Assembly (NCBI GenBank): GCA_024278415.1
Contig: JAJRTI010000274.1
Span: 1-15,313, forward strand
Reading direction: 5' to 3'
Origin: Planctomycetota bacterium
Lineage (GTDB): Bacteria > Planctomycetota > Brocadiia > JAJRTI01
DNA length: 15,313 nucleotides
Made by a program: the position numbers and the translations under genes. Below, one piece after another: positions 1 through 6,815 of this stretch (position 1 is the stretch's first letter; the number at the start of each line of letters is the position of its first letter). Below the pieces are notes generated by a model that saw only the letters and a list, made by a program, of their open reading frames with translations, ran no database searches and was not told the origin of the DNA.

Positions 1-2
1 GG

Positions 3-80
3 CCTGCGGCCGCAACCCTGGGCTAGAAGCCGGAAGCCCGTTGGGCTTCCAAACAGCGTTGCGTCAAGCGGAAACGCTGT
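3..80. repeat. Intergenic palindromic repeats downstream of hflK
   Basis: Two hairpins follow the hflK stop codon. The first has arms 32-39 (GGAAGCCC) and 43-50 (GGGCTTCC) around a GTT loop. The second has arms 53-60 (ACAGCGTT) and 73-80 (AACGCTGT) around a 12-nt loop. Positions 3-27 also resemble 5844-5867. The GTT-looped form matches a hairpin at 12332-12344, which suggests a dispersed family. Neither hairpin is followed by a T-run on the minus strand, so a classic intrinsic terminator is not shown, although the structures could protect the mRNA 3' end. Confidence 0.5.
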
Positions 81-146
81 CCATCGAACTCGCGCACGTT
101 CATGGGGCCAACGGCTGTTGCAATCGGCTGAAGTGTTACAAGAGTT

Positions 147-1133
147 CTACTGTCGGTTGACGAATTTCAGGTTGACCTTTTGGCCGGGGGCCGCCGGCTT
201 GAGGATGTACTTCTTGATTCGAGGAAGGATGCGCTCCATCGTCTCCAAGTACAGGCGATAGCGGGTCACGTCCTCGGAGTAGATCTTCGCATCCCGCTGA
301 TACTGCGCGAGCATAGCCTCGAACCCTTGGGCGTCGCCGGTGGCGCGGTTGACCACTTTGATACGGTAGCTTTCGGCTTCGCTGACGATCTCCCGCGCTT
401 TGCCGCGGGCTTCTGGCACGATGCTATTGGCGAATCCTCTGGCTTGGTTGATGGCCTGCTCCCGGTCTTCCCTCGCGGTCTGGACGTCGCGGAACGCGTC
501 GGCCACGTCCGTGGGGGGGACAATCGCGCGGATGTTGAAGGCGGTGATCTGGAGCCCGCATTCGTAGCTGTCGAGCACGTTCTGCGCCTTCGAGAGGATC
601 TTGGTCTGCGCGCCGACCTTCTCCGTGGTGAGGATCGCGTCCACGCCCATCTGCCCAATCAACTCCACGAGCGCGGCGCCCACTGCGTTGTGCAGCAGCC
701 GCTCCTCACTGAAGTTGGCCCGGTAGAGGAACTGAGCGGCATCTTTGATCTTGTAGTGCACGATGGCCTGGACGTTGATGATGTTCTCGTCGCCGGTGAG
801 GAGTTGGAGCTTCTCCGGCAGGAACGCCGGGTGCTCATGCTCCGGCAGCACCATGCCAATGTCCGCACGGCGGACTTCGCTCACATTGACCGTCTCCACG
901 GTGTCCACGGGCCAGGGGATTCGGTAATGCGCACCCGCCCCCTCAGTGGCGACAACTCGGCCAAGGCGCTTGACCACGGCCTGTTCGCCGGGGCGAACAA
1001 TGTAGATGCCGGTGAGGAAGTACATGCTGATGAGCAGGACGATGCCGATCGGCGCCAACACCGCCAGCTTGAGGTGTCCGAACGCTTGGCGGATGTCGTC
1101 CCAGGGATTGCGGGGGGGAGTCTCTTCGGTCAT
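147..1133 (-). CDS. hflK: HflK-type SPFH/band-7 protein, FtsH modulator
   Basis: A 328-residue SPFH protein. One transmembrane segment lies at about residues 23-44, followed by the HflK-like entry motif IYIVRPGEQAVVKRLGRVV (43-61), the SPFH domain to about residue 220, and a charged coiled-coil helix. By analogy with E. coli the N-terminus is cytoplasmic and the SPFH domain periplasmic, joining HflC in a cage that gates FtsH access to membrane substrates. At 328 residues it is shorter than E. coli HflK (about 419) and lacks the Gly-rich N-terminal tail. An insertion with an EHEHP motif (98-102) sits inside the SPFH domain, where the fused paralogue at 2111-3646 has none. The ATG overlaps the hflC stop (ATGA, 1130-1133), which implies translational coupling, and AGGAGG (1143-1148) lies 9 nt upstream. 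It ends in TAG. Family assignment is strong; the role in this organism is inferred. Confidence 0.9.
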   Translation of the reverse strand: MTEETPPRNPWDDIRQAFGHLKLAVLAPIGIVLLISMYFLTGIYIVRPGEQAVVKRLGRVVATEGAGAHYRIPWPVDTVETVNVSEVRRADIGMVLPEHEHPAFLPEKLQLLTGDENIINVQAIVHYKIKDAAQFLYRANFSEERLLHNAVGAALVELIGQMGVDAILTTEKVGAQTKILSKAQNVLDSYECGLQITAFNIRAIVPPTDVADAFRDVQTAREDREQAINQARGFANSIVPEARGKAREIVSEAESYRIKVVNRATGDAQGFEAMLAQYQRDAKIYSEDVTRYRLYLETMERILPRIKKYILKPAAPGQKVNLKFVNRQ

Positions 1134-2080
1134 TTCGTCGGACCTCCTGCGAGTGAGGGTGCGCGGCCCGCGGCGGCTGTCGCTTTGGGGAGCTTCCCTT
1201 GGTCTAGGTACTGCAACAACTCTGAGTCCGCCGGGAGGATAGCGGTCGTCTTATCATCAATGATCTTCTCATAGGCGGCGAGGGTCCGGATGAAGCGGTA
1301 GAACGAGGGATCCTTCTGGAAGGCTTTGGCGTAGATGGCGATGGCTTCAGCCTCGCCATCGCCCCTGATGATCTCAGCCTTCTTGTAGGCCTCCGAGAGG
1401 ATCGACTGCTCTTCCTTTCTCGCTTCCGCTCGGATCTTGGCCGCCTCTTCGCTGCCCTCAGATCGGTACTTCCTGGCCATTTGTTCGCGTTCGGCCTTCA
1501 TGCGCCGGAACACGCTCAACTTGTTGTTCTCGGGGAAATTGAGGGTCCGCATCTCCACGTTCACGATCTCGATCCCGTACGCGGTCGCCTGTCGGTTGCA
1601 GCCCTCGACGACGGACGTGAGCATGTCATGGAGCTTCATGCGCGCCGGGTCCTCGTTGACGAGATCGCTGAGTTCGTATTTGCCAAGCTCCACGCCCAAG
1701 ACTGAGGAGATGACGTCCGACAGGCGCGCCTCAGCCCCGATCTTGTCCCGGACCGTCTTCAGGAACGCTAAGGGGTCTGTGATTCTCCACGAGCCGTAGT
1801 AGTCCACGACAACGCTCTTCTTGTCTCTCGTCAGGAACTCGAACTGGCCGGCCTCGTAGACTTGGAGGCGATTGTCGTAGCGTCGTACTGTTTGGATGGG
1901 TTCGGGCAGCTTCCACTTCAGGCCCGGCTTCAAGATCGAGCGCACAGGCTTGCCAAACTGGGTGATCACCGCGAACTCGGTGGTGTCCACGACAAAGAGG
2001 ATCAGGTTGCTGATCACAAGGACGAGCACAAAAAAGCCTATGCCCAAAGCTGTCTTTATCCAGGTCTTGTTCGCTTCCAT
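1130..2080 (-). CDS. hflC: HflC-type SPFH/band-7 protein, FtsH modulator
   Basis: A 316-residue HflC-like protein. A single N-terminal membrane anchor (about residues 10-31) is followed by the HflC-style sequence VDTTEFAVITQFGKPVR (31-47), an SPFH domain, and a long Ala/Glu/Lys-rich helix (about 190-255) containing the AEGEAEA-like stretch GDGEAEAIAIYAKAF. That helix is the conserved coiled coil that packs neighbouring subunits. The ATG at 2080 is preferred because TAGGAG lies 7 nt upstream; a TTG one codon earlier (2083) is also in frame. It starts 30 nt after the CDF-HflK fusion and overlaps hflK by 4 nt, so the three SPFH genes appear co-transcribed. In known systems HflC pairs with HflK in equal numbers; here it has two possible HflK partners. 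Confidence 0.92.
   Translation of the reverse strand: MEANKTWIKTALGIGFFVLVLVISNLILFVVDTTEFAVITQFGKPVRSILKPGLKWKLPEPIQTVRRYDNRLQVYEAGQFEFLTRDKKSVVVDYYGSWRITDPLAFLKTVRDKIGAEARLSDVISSVLGVELGKYELSDLVNEDPARMKLHDMLTSVVEGCNRQATAYGIEIVNVEMRTLNFPENNKLSVFRRMKAEREQMARKYRSEGSEEAAKIRAEARKEEQSILSEAYKKAEIIRGDGEAEAIAIYAKAFQKDPSFYRFIRTLAAYEKIIDDKTTAILPADSELLQYLDQGKLPKATAAAGRAPSLAGGPTK
1143..1148 (-). promoter_or_regulatory. Shine-Dalgarno AGGAGG of hflK, inside hflC
   Basis: A full AGGAGG on the minus strand lies 9 nt before the hflK ATG, within the last codons of hflC. It fixes the start at 1133 and supports coupled translation across the ATGA overlap. Confidence 0.75.
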
Positions 2081-2110
2081 CAAGGATCTCCTATTCCGTG
2101 TGTCAGAAGG

Positions 2111-3646
2111 TCATTTGGTATCGAACAGCGCGCCTGTGCCCTTTCCGAGGAACCAGAGATCGGTCCCTCCGAGTTGGATGTCGCCGCTCACAAGGAATTT
2201 GCGGACACCAGGCAGAACCTTCTCCATCGCTTCGAGGTAAAGCCTAGTTTGGGTGATATCGCGTGAACTGGCGAACTCGGCCAGCTTCTTAAGGAATCGC
2301 TCGGCTTCGCCTTCGGCCTGGCGCACTCTTGCGACTTTCGCCGCCTCTGCCGCAGAGATCCGTTCAAAGGCTTGGCCGCGCGCCTTGGGCACCAACGCGT
2401 TTTGGAATGAATAGGCCTCGTTGATGTACGTGACCTTATCCTCCCGCGCACTGGCTACGTCTTGGAACGCCTCAATCACGTCCTCGGGCGGCCGCAGGTG
2501 GAGGAACAGCACGTCGAGCACTTTGATGCCGGTGGCATTCTTATCGAGTTCGGCCTGAAGGCTTGTCCGGATGTCCGCCAGCGCGCGTGCGCGCTCGATG
2601 GTGAGTAGGTCGTCGATCGCGGTGCGGCCCACGGTGTTGCGGACGCCGGCTTGCGCGGCGTCCTTTACCAGTGCGTCTGGCGAGGCCGGTTTGAGGAGGT
2701 ACTTCACCGGGTCATCCACCCGATAGTGCACCGCCACCTCCACGTCCACGAGGTCTTCGTCGCCGCTCAGCAGCAGACGCTTCTGTGTGCTGACCTGCCG
2801 GACCGGCGTCGTCCTGACGCGATTGACGCGCTCAAAGGGATAAGGCAGCCGGTAGTGAAGGCCTGGGCCCATGGGTTTGCCCCGCACTTTGCCCAAGCGG
2901 CGAATCACGGCCTGTTCTTCGGGGCGCACATAGTAGAAGCCTGACGCCAGATAGCCTGCCGCGGCCAGCAGAATCAGGCCTGCCGTGACGAGCTTGTTGG
3001 GCCCCTTCAAGTCATGGGCATGCTCCTCCCCGATCTCTTCCCGGCCCGAGAGGAGCGCCCGTATGTTGGTGCTGAGTATCTCGATGGCCGCCAGGAAGAT
3101 AAACACAACCACGATGGTGGCCGCGACTTTGTCGAGCCCTGTGAGACCGAAGACACTCCCCACCAGCCCCACCAGCACGGCGCTCGAGCAAAACATATCC
3201 ATGCGCGCGTGGTAGCCTGCTGCGAGCAAGCTGGGCGATCCGGTCTGCTGCCCGACGAACAGCATGTACCGGCCCATGAAATAGGTGATGCACACGCCGA
3301 GGAACGCGCCGAGCGCGGACGGGATGAGGTAGGCAAGCTCGGCCGCCTCGCCGCCCACGGCCTCGGTGAAGAGTTCGAAGCCCATCCAGAGGATGAAGAT
3401 GGCGACGAAAATTGCGACCATGTTCTCCACCCGGGCAATGAGGCCCTTATGGCGCTGGTACTTCTGCCTGGCCACCACCAGGCCAAGGTATACGACTCCG
3501 AGCACGAATACGTCGGCCAGCGAGTGCCAGGCGTTCGCTTTCAGCGCTAAGCTGCCTGACACGAAGCCAAGCAGAAAACGCAGGCAGATGAGCAGCGCGT
3601 TCGCTCCAATACTGATCAGTACCGTCTGTTCTTTTCGTTTGTCCAC
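2111..3646 (-). CDS. CDF cation-transporter membrane domain fused to an HflK-like SPFH domain
   Basis: A 511-residue two-part protein. Residues 1-200 form about six hydrophobic segments resembling the membrane half of cation diffusion facilitators. Both HxxxD metal-site motifs are present: H41/D45 in NAWHSLAD (TM2) and H146/D150 in YHARMD (TM5), equivalent to the zinc site of YiiP-like transporters. The usual cytoplasmic dimerisation domain is missing. After a linker with EEHAH (208-211), a seventh membrane segment (about 217-238) leads into YYVRPEEQAVIRRLGKV (238-254) and a full HflK-like SPFH domain with coiled coil (to about 480). Topology is compatible: CDF termini are cytoplasmic and HflK enters the membrane from the cytoplasm. 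The start is GTG, with GAGGAG (3655-3660) 8 nt upstream. It lies between the isomerase and hflC. Both halves are in one frame with no stop between them, so a genuine fusion is favoured. Substrate metal and transport activity are unknown. Confidence 0.88.
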   Translation of the reverse strand: MDKRKEQTVLISIGANALLICLRFLLGFVSGSLALKANAWHSLADVFVLGVVYLGLVVARQKYQRHKGLIARVENMVAIFVAIFILWMGFELFTEAVGGEAAELAYLIPSALGAFLGVCITYFMGRYMLFVGQQTGSPSLLAAGYHARMDMFCSSAVLVGLVGSVFGLTGLDKVAATIVVVFIFLAAIEILSTNIRALLSGREEIGEEHAHDLKGPNKLVTAGLILLAAAGYLASGFYYVRPEEQAVIRRLGKVRGKPMGPGLHYRLPYPFERVNRVRTTPVRQVSTQKRLLLSGDEDLVDVEVAVHYRVDDPVKYLLKPASPDALVKDAAQAGVRNTVGRTAIDDLLTIERARALADIRTSLQAELDKNATGIKVLDVLFLHLRPPEDVIEAFQDVASAREDKVTYINEAYSFQNALVPKARGQAFERISAAEAAKVARVRQAEGEAERFLKKLAEFASSRDITQTRLYLEAMEKVLPGVRKFLVSGDIQLGGTDLWFLGKGTGALFDTK

Positions 3647-3654
3647 CTTTGCAG

Positions 3655-3660
3655 CTCCTC
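3655..3660 (-). promoter_or_regulatory. Shine-Dalgarno GAGGAG of the CDF-HflK gene
   Basis: GAGGAG on the minus strand lies 8 nt before the GTG at 3646. It decides this start over downstream codons and shows that the transporter half belongs to the coding sequence. Confidence 0.7.
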
Positions 3661-3685
3661 GTAAGCGCAGGTCTATGGGGCCTGG

Positions 3686-3710
3686 TTCGCCTCATTCGCA
3701 CACAGGCGAA
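3686..3710 (-). other. Intergenic hairpin between the isomerase and CDF-HflK genes
   Basis: Arms TTCGCCT (3686-3692) and AGGCGAA (3704-3710) pair perfectly over 7 bp around an 11-nt loop. The hairpin sits just after the isomerase stop (3714-3716) and about 25 nt before the Shine-Dalgarno of the fusion gene. No T-run follows on the minus strand, so it is more likely an mRNA-processing or stability element than a terminator, but no function is shown. Confidence 0.35.
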
Positions 3711-3713
3711 GGG

Positions 3714-5672
3714 TCAATACAGAGAACGCTCGTCCGTGTGTGTCTTGGATTCTACTTGCAGCATCCGGCTCAGGACGAAGTCCCTGATGACCAGTTGCGA
3801 TTTCTCTAGGAGTTCGTTCTGAAGTTCAATCGCTCGTTCCTGGTGTTTGATCGCTTTGAGATACTGTTCGATCCTGGGCCGAGCCTCTTCGAACGTTTGT
3901 TGACGGCTGGGCTGAAGTTCGCGCATCTTCACAATCCAGTAGTTATTGCGGAACTCGAAGAAGTCGCTCACCTCTCCGGGCTGAAGCCGAAACACCTGCT
4001 GGTGGAATCCGTGCTCATAGAGTTCGCCGAGATGGCTGCCGCCTTCAAAGATCCACCGGTCCATATCGCCGCCGCGCGTGGCGGTCCAATCTTGTGAGTA
4101 CTCCTTGGCCACTGCTGCGAAGTCCTTCCCCTCGCGGAGTTTCGCTTGGGCCTCTTCGATCTTATTGCGCGCGCGTTTGCGCTCGTCTTCGTTGAAGCCG
4201 ATCGCGATGCGGATGATGCTCACTTTGGCTTTGGCCGGCTGCTTGAGCACGGTCTTTCGTTTTTCATAGAGATCGCGGGCCTCTGCTTCGGTCACCTGGA
4301 TCTTCTCGTCCACCTCTTCCTTGTGCAGCATCTGCTGAAGCGCGCGCCTCTTCAGTTCTTCGATCTCCTTGCGCCGTTCCGTCTTGACGCCCTTGTCCTC
4401 CGCTTTTTCCATCAACAGTTCTTTGATGATGAGTTGGTCGAGCAAGTTCTTCTTCGCCTCGAAATTGCCGAACTGGCGTTGCTGGGTGGGAGTGAGTTCG
4501 GAGAATTCCTGCTGGAACTCCTCCACTGTGAACCGTTTGCCGTGAATGGAGAACAGCGCCTCGTACTTGTTGCCCTTGAACTTGTCATCTTCCTTCTTGC
4601 GGCGGACCGCGGCTTTCACATCTTGTAGGACCTCCGCGAGCGGCCTCTCTCCTTGCCCCTCACGTTCCAGCACTTTGACGACATAGAATAAATCGCCGTC
4701 CTTGAAGATTGGCGTGGTTTCGCCGGGATAGTAGCGGAAGACGGTGCGCTCGAATGTCTTGCTCCTCTGGCCCCGCTCGACAAGCTCGACGGGGGCGGTC
4801 TTGTCATCGGCGAACTCCGCCGCCACTTTGGGGAAGTCTGCGCCGGTGCGGAGTTTCGTCAACGCCTTCTCAGCCCTCTCGCGCCCCGCCTTCTCGTCGG
4901 CGGCGCTGACGCGGAGGGTCTGAATGCGGACGAACTCCGGCTTGGCGAATTCTTTGCGATGGGCCTCGTAGTAGGCTTTCACCTCTCCTTCGGTCGGTTC
5001 AGGCACTTTGAGCAGATCATAGTTCCGCTCGATCACCGCATTGGCCTTGAGTTCTTCGATGTACTTGGGAATGTAGTCGGCCTGTTTCTGCGCCACCAGG
5101 ATGCGCTCGATATCCTTCTCGACTTCGCTGAAGGGTCGATTCTTGTATTCTGCTTTGTGCTGCTCATAATACTGGCGCATTTCCACCTTGTCCGGTTTCA
5201 GCTTGTCCGCGTGCATCTCGCCGGCCAGCGCGTCCAGGTTGATCTCCTCGACCAGGTGCTTGAGCTTATGCTTGACCTCCTTGCGCGCGGTCATGCCCTT
5301 CTGCCTGATCCACCGGTTGACCATTCTCTCCATCACGAGTTCTTTGAGGAGAACCCGATAGGATTCGACGGAGTTGAGAGGATGCGTCTCACACTTTTCT
5401 TGGGGTGAGCACTTGGAGTGATCGTATCCGTGTTTGTCACAAACAGAATGCTTGCCGTGGCGAGCGACCGTCTTGTTGATGTAATCGCGCAGCCCACTTG
5501 CGGTGACCTCGCCGCCCACAAAGGTCGCGACCACATCCTCGCCGATGCGCTTCTCGACCTGCACGATTTTGACCTTCTCCGCCTGCTCCTGTTTGACCCC
5601 CAGCATGATGAGCGCAAGGGTCAGCGCGGCCACGCCAACCACCGTCATGGCAATCGCAAGCTTCTGAGACAT
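3714..5672 (-). CDS. Membrane-anchored double-parvulin peptidyl-prolyl isomerase (SurA/PpiD-like)
   Basis: A 652-residue foldase-like protein. An N-terminal anchor (about 5-25, QKLAIAMTVVGVAALTLALI) precedes a SurA-type helical region. Two parvulin-like domains lie at about 246-338 and 482-588; the second is clearer, with SIIRIAIGF, GKDFAAVAKEYSQD, RGGDMDRW and LQPGEVSDFFEF. Between them is another helical chaperone-like segment (375-475). Near the N-terminus, residues 72-97 hold H72, H75, C78, H81, H85, C88, C94 and H97, a possible metal or disulfide module foreign to ordinary SurA or PpiD. The ATG at 5672 is preferred because it directly precedes the anchor and has GGAG about 9 nt upstream. 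The frame stays open to 5855, but that extension is Arg/Pro-rich and not protein-like. It would fold or escort exported and membrane proteins on the periplasmic side, next to the HflKC genes. The first parvulin domain is divergent and may be inactive. Confidence 0.85.
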   Translation of the reverse strand: MSQKLAIAMTVVGVAALTLALIMLGVKQEQAEKVKIVQVEKRIGEDVVATFVGGEVTASGLRDYINKTVARHGKHSVCDKHGYDHSKCSPQEKCETHPLNSVESYRVLLKELVMERMVNRWIRQKGMTARKEVKHKLKHLVEEINLDALAGEMHADKLKPDKVEMRQYYEQHKAEYKNRPFSEVEKDIERILVAQKQADYIPKYIEELKANAVIERNYDLLKVPEPTEGEVKAYYEAHRKEFAKPEFVRIQTLRVSAADEKAGRERAEKALTKLRTGADFPKVAAEFADDKTAPVELVERGQRSKTFERTVFRYYPGETTPIFKDGDLFYVVKVLEREGQGERPLAEVLQDVKAAVRRKKEDDKFKGNKYEALFSIHGKRFTVEEFQQEFSELTPTQQRQFGNFEAKKNLLDQLIIKELLMEKAEDKGVKTERRKEIEELKRRALQQMLHKEEVDEKIQVTEAEARDLYEKRKTVLKQPAKAKVSIIRIAIGFNEDERKRARNKIEEAQAKLREGKDFAAVAKEYSQDWTATRGGDMDRWIFEGGSHLGELYEHGFHQQVFRLQPGEVSDFFEFRNNYWIVKMRELQPSRQQTFEEARPRIEQYLKAIKHQERAIELQNELLEKSQLVIRDFVLSRMLQVESKTHTDERSLY

Positions 5673-5862
5673 TCGGTCCACTCCAGTTGTCGTGCACGAG
5701 AAGGCAGGAAGACGCGTGCTCAGCAGGTACACTTTGAGCACGGACGAGTCGTGAGGCGGGATCGGTGCGCGGAGAGGACGTGGGCTGATCCAACCTCCGG
5801 TGGCGCCCGCGCTCAGGGCCCTGCGGACCCAAGCCGGTGGGCGCCTGCGGCCCAACTTGAGG
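5673..5862. other. Intergenic leader upstream of the isomerase gene, with repeat segment
   Basis: This stretch separates the isomerase start from the His-rich reading frame and probably contains the operon leader, though no -35/-10 pair can be named with confidence. At its upstream edge, 5844-5867 (CCTGCGGCCCAACTTGAGGC onward) resembles 3-27 at the other end of region A. Two near-identical words, CCGGTGGCGCC and CCGGTGGGCGCC, occur about 35 nt apart near 5798-5845. Confidence 0.35.
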
Positions 5863-6231
5863 CTAGATCAGTAACGCGGAGTGGAGCACAAAGAGAGGGG
5901 GCAACGAGGATTCACCCGAGGGTCTCGTTGCCGCGAGGGGGAGGGATGGGTGGAGGGGAGACTGCGACGGGGACGATACATCCCATTTCTGTATCGGCTG
6001 CTTCCCATCGTGGTAGGCGTTCAACCCCCGAAACTCGTCGAGTGCGACAGGCTTGGCCAGAGCAATGTGGTGATGGTGGTCCTTTTTCGATGGCCCCTGG
6101 CTATGCACCTGGCCCGCCTGGCGAGCGTAGCAGCAGTAGACCCCAACACCCAAGAATACGCCCACCACTCCTATCGCCAGAAGGGTTGCCGTATGCGCCC
6201 CCCTCGTTCGTCTTCGGATGGCGACAATCAT
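5863..6231 (-). CDS. Putative small His-rich single-pass membrane protein
   Basis: A reading frame of 122 residues from the ATG at 6231 (AGGGA 5 nt upstream); an ATG at 6246 is also in frame. A basic start (IRRRTRG) is followed by a convincing membrane segment (about 13-35, TATLLAIGVVGVFLGVGVYCC), a Cys pair, and a polar region with DHHHH (about 51-55), plus scattered His. The positive-inside rule puts the His-rich tail outside the cytoplasm. The last 40 residues are Ser/Pro-rich and run through an inverted repeat (5901-5931) and a repeat segment holding the stop, so the true C-terminus may be decayed or extended. No family is recognised. Its position upstream of the isomerase, in the same orientation and with a shared His/Cys theme, makes it a plausible operon member, but it could be a chance frame. 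Confidence 0.4.
   Translation of the reverse strand: MIVAIRRRTRGAHTATLLAIGVVGVFLGVGVYCCYARQAGQVHSQGPSKKDHHHHIALAKPVALDEFRGLNAYHDGKQPIQKWDVSSPSQSPLHPSLPLAATRPSGESSLPPLFVLHSALLI
5901..5931. repeat. Inverted repeat
   Basis: GCAACGAG (5901-5908) and CTCGTTGC (5924-5931) form an 8-bp stem with a 15-nt loop that holds a smaller ACCC/GGGT palindrome. It falls inside the doubtful C-terminal part of the His-rich reading frame. No T-run follows. Confidence 0.4.
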
Positions 6232-6266
6232 GGAGTCCCTAGTCATGGCCGAAATGTCTCGACGGT

Positions 6267-6455
6267 GTGGCGACAAAAGCGGTCTTGGCAGGTGCGCTCG
6301 CCGACCTGCTCGAAGGATTACGAACCGGTCCCCAAAACTCGGACGCTGAGTGGGTCGAGCATCAGGGCAGCAGGCTCACGGCCACGCTCAAGCGGGATAA
6401 AGCGAGGCGGCGATTCGGGTACTTCTACCCCGTCTATACGCTGCAAAGGGGATAG
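6267..6455 (+). pseudogene. Short plus-strand frame, possible 5' part of a recombinase relic
   Basis: A 62-codon GTG-started frame with a protein-like composition (helical VLAGALADLLEGL, then a charged stretch ending FGYFYPVYTLQRG) but no recognised family and no clear Shine-Dalgarno. It ends in TAG at 6453-6455 and is in the same frame as the recombinase-like segment that follows, so one stop codon separates the two. It may be the preceding part of the same decayed gene or a chance frame. Confidence 0.25.
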
Positions 6456-6458
6456 CGT

Positions 6459-6701
6459 TTGAGGTTTTCTGCGGCTACTAGCGCCCGGCACTCGTTCGCG
6501 GCGGCCGCCGGCGTGAAGAATCGAGTTATTGACAAACTCGCGGGGCACATAACTGAGGCCATGAGGCGGCGTCACCGGCATCTGTGCCCCAGACGCCGGA
6601 AGGACGCGAGGGGCATGTCCGCTCGCATGTGTCGCTCTGCATTTGGTGGAAATGCTGGCGCCGAGACTCACCCCTGTCCGTTGTATCTGGCTTTCAAGTA
6701 A
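6459..6701 (+). pseudogene. Relic of a tyrosine recombinase (phage-integrase family) C-terminus
   Basis: Codons 10-44 of this frame (6486-6590) read RHSFAAAAGV, VIDKLAGH and MRRRHRHLCP, matching the order RH(S/T)FA, aGV, i..LlGH, M..RYrHL.P at the end of XerC/D-type integrases. The spacing from the GH histidine (residue 30) to the nucleophile position (residue 39) is 9, as in active enzymes, but that position is His (CAC, 6573-6575) instead of Tyr. A few residues are missing between RHSFA and AGV, the HxxR box and the upstream catalytic core are absent, and a TAG lies just upstream. It is the only recognisable plus-strand coding signal in the window. It is probably a remnant of a mobile element. 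Confidence 0.45.
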
Positions 6702-6815
6702 CGCGCTAACGGATCCTGTCGCCGAATACGCCACAAGTAGCGACGATAGGCTGGCTTGAGACAAGACACCACCCTTTCGCAACGGCGCCTCCCTCGCGCC
6801 GCCCCCGGACTCGAA
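6702..6815. other. Gene-free stretch after the DUF6259-like gene
   Basis: With the relics at 6267-6701 this makes up a 540-bp interval without an intact gene. Only a weak GC-rich inverted repeat (GGCGC/GCGCC near 6784-6800) is visible just after the glycosidase stop; it lacks a T-run and is not called a terminator. Confidence 0.3.

Noticed and set aside
32..80. Intrinsic terminator after hflK
   Set aside because: The hairpins are good, but neither is followed by a T-run on the minus strand, so termination is not shown.
180..1274. Plus-strand open frame of about 364 codons opposite hflK
   Set aside because: The minus-strand hflK carries a complete conserved SPFH protein; the plus frame is low-complexity and shows no family features.
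5673..5855. 61-residue N-terminal extension of the isomerase
   Set aside because: It is Arg/Pro-rich, precedes an obvious membrane anchor and would bury it; the ATG at 5672 has a ribosome site.
6318..6782. Minus-strand frame of about 154 codons after the glycosidase
   Set aside because: No domain, poor composition and no ribosome site; the same DNA reads as a recombinase relic on the plus strand.
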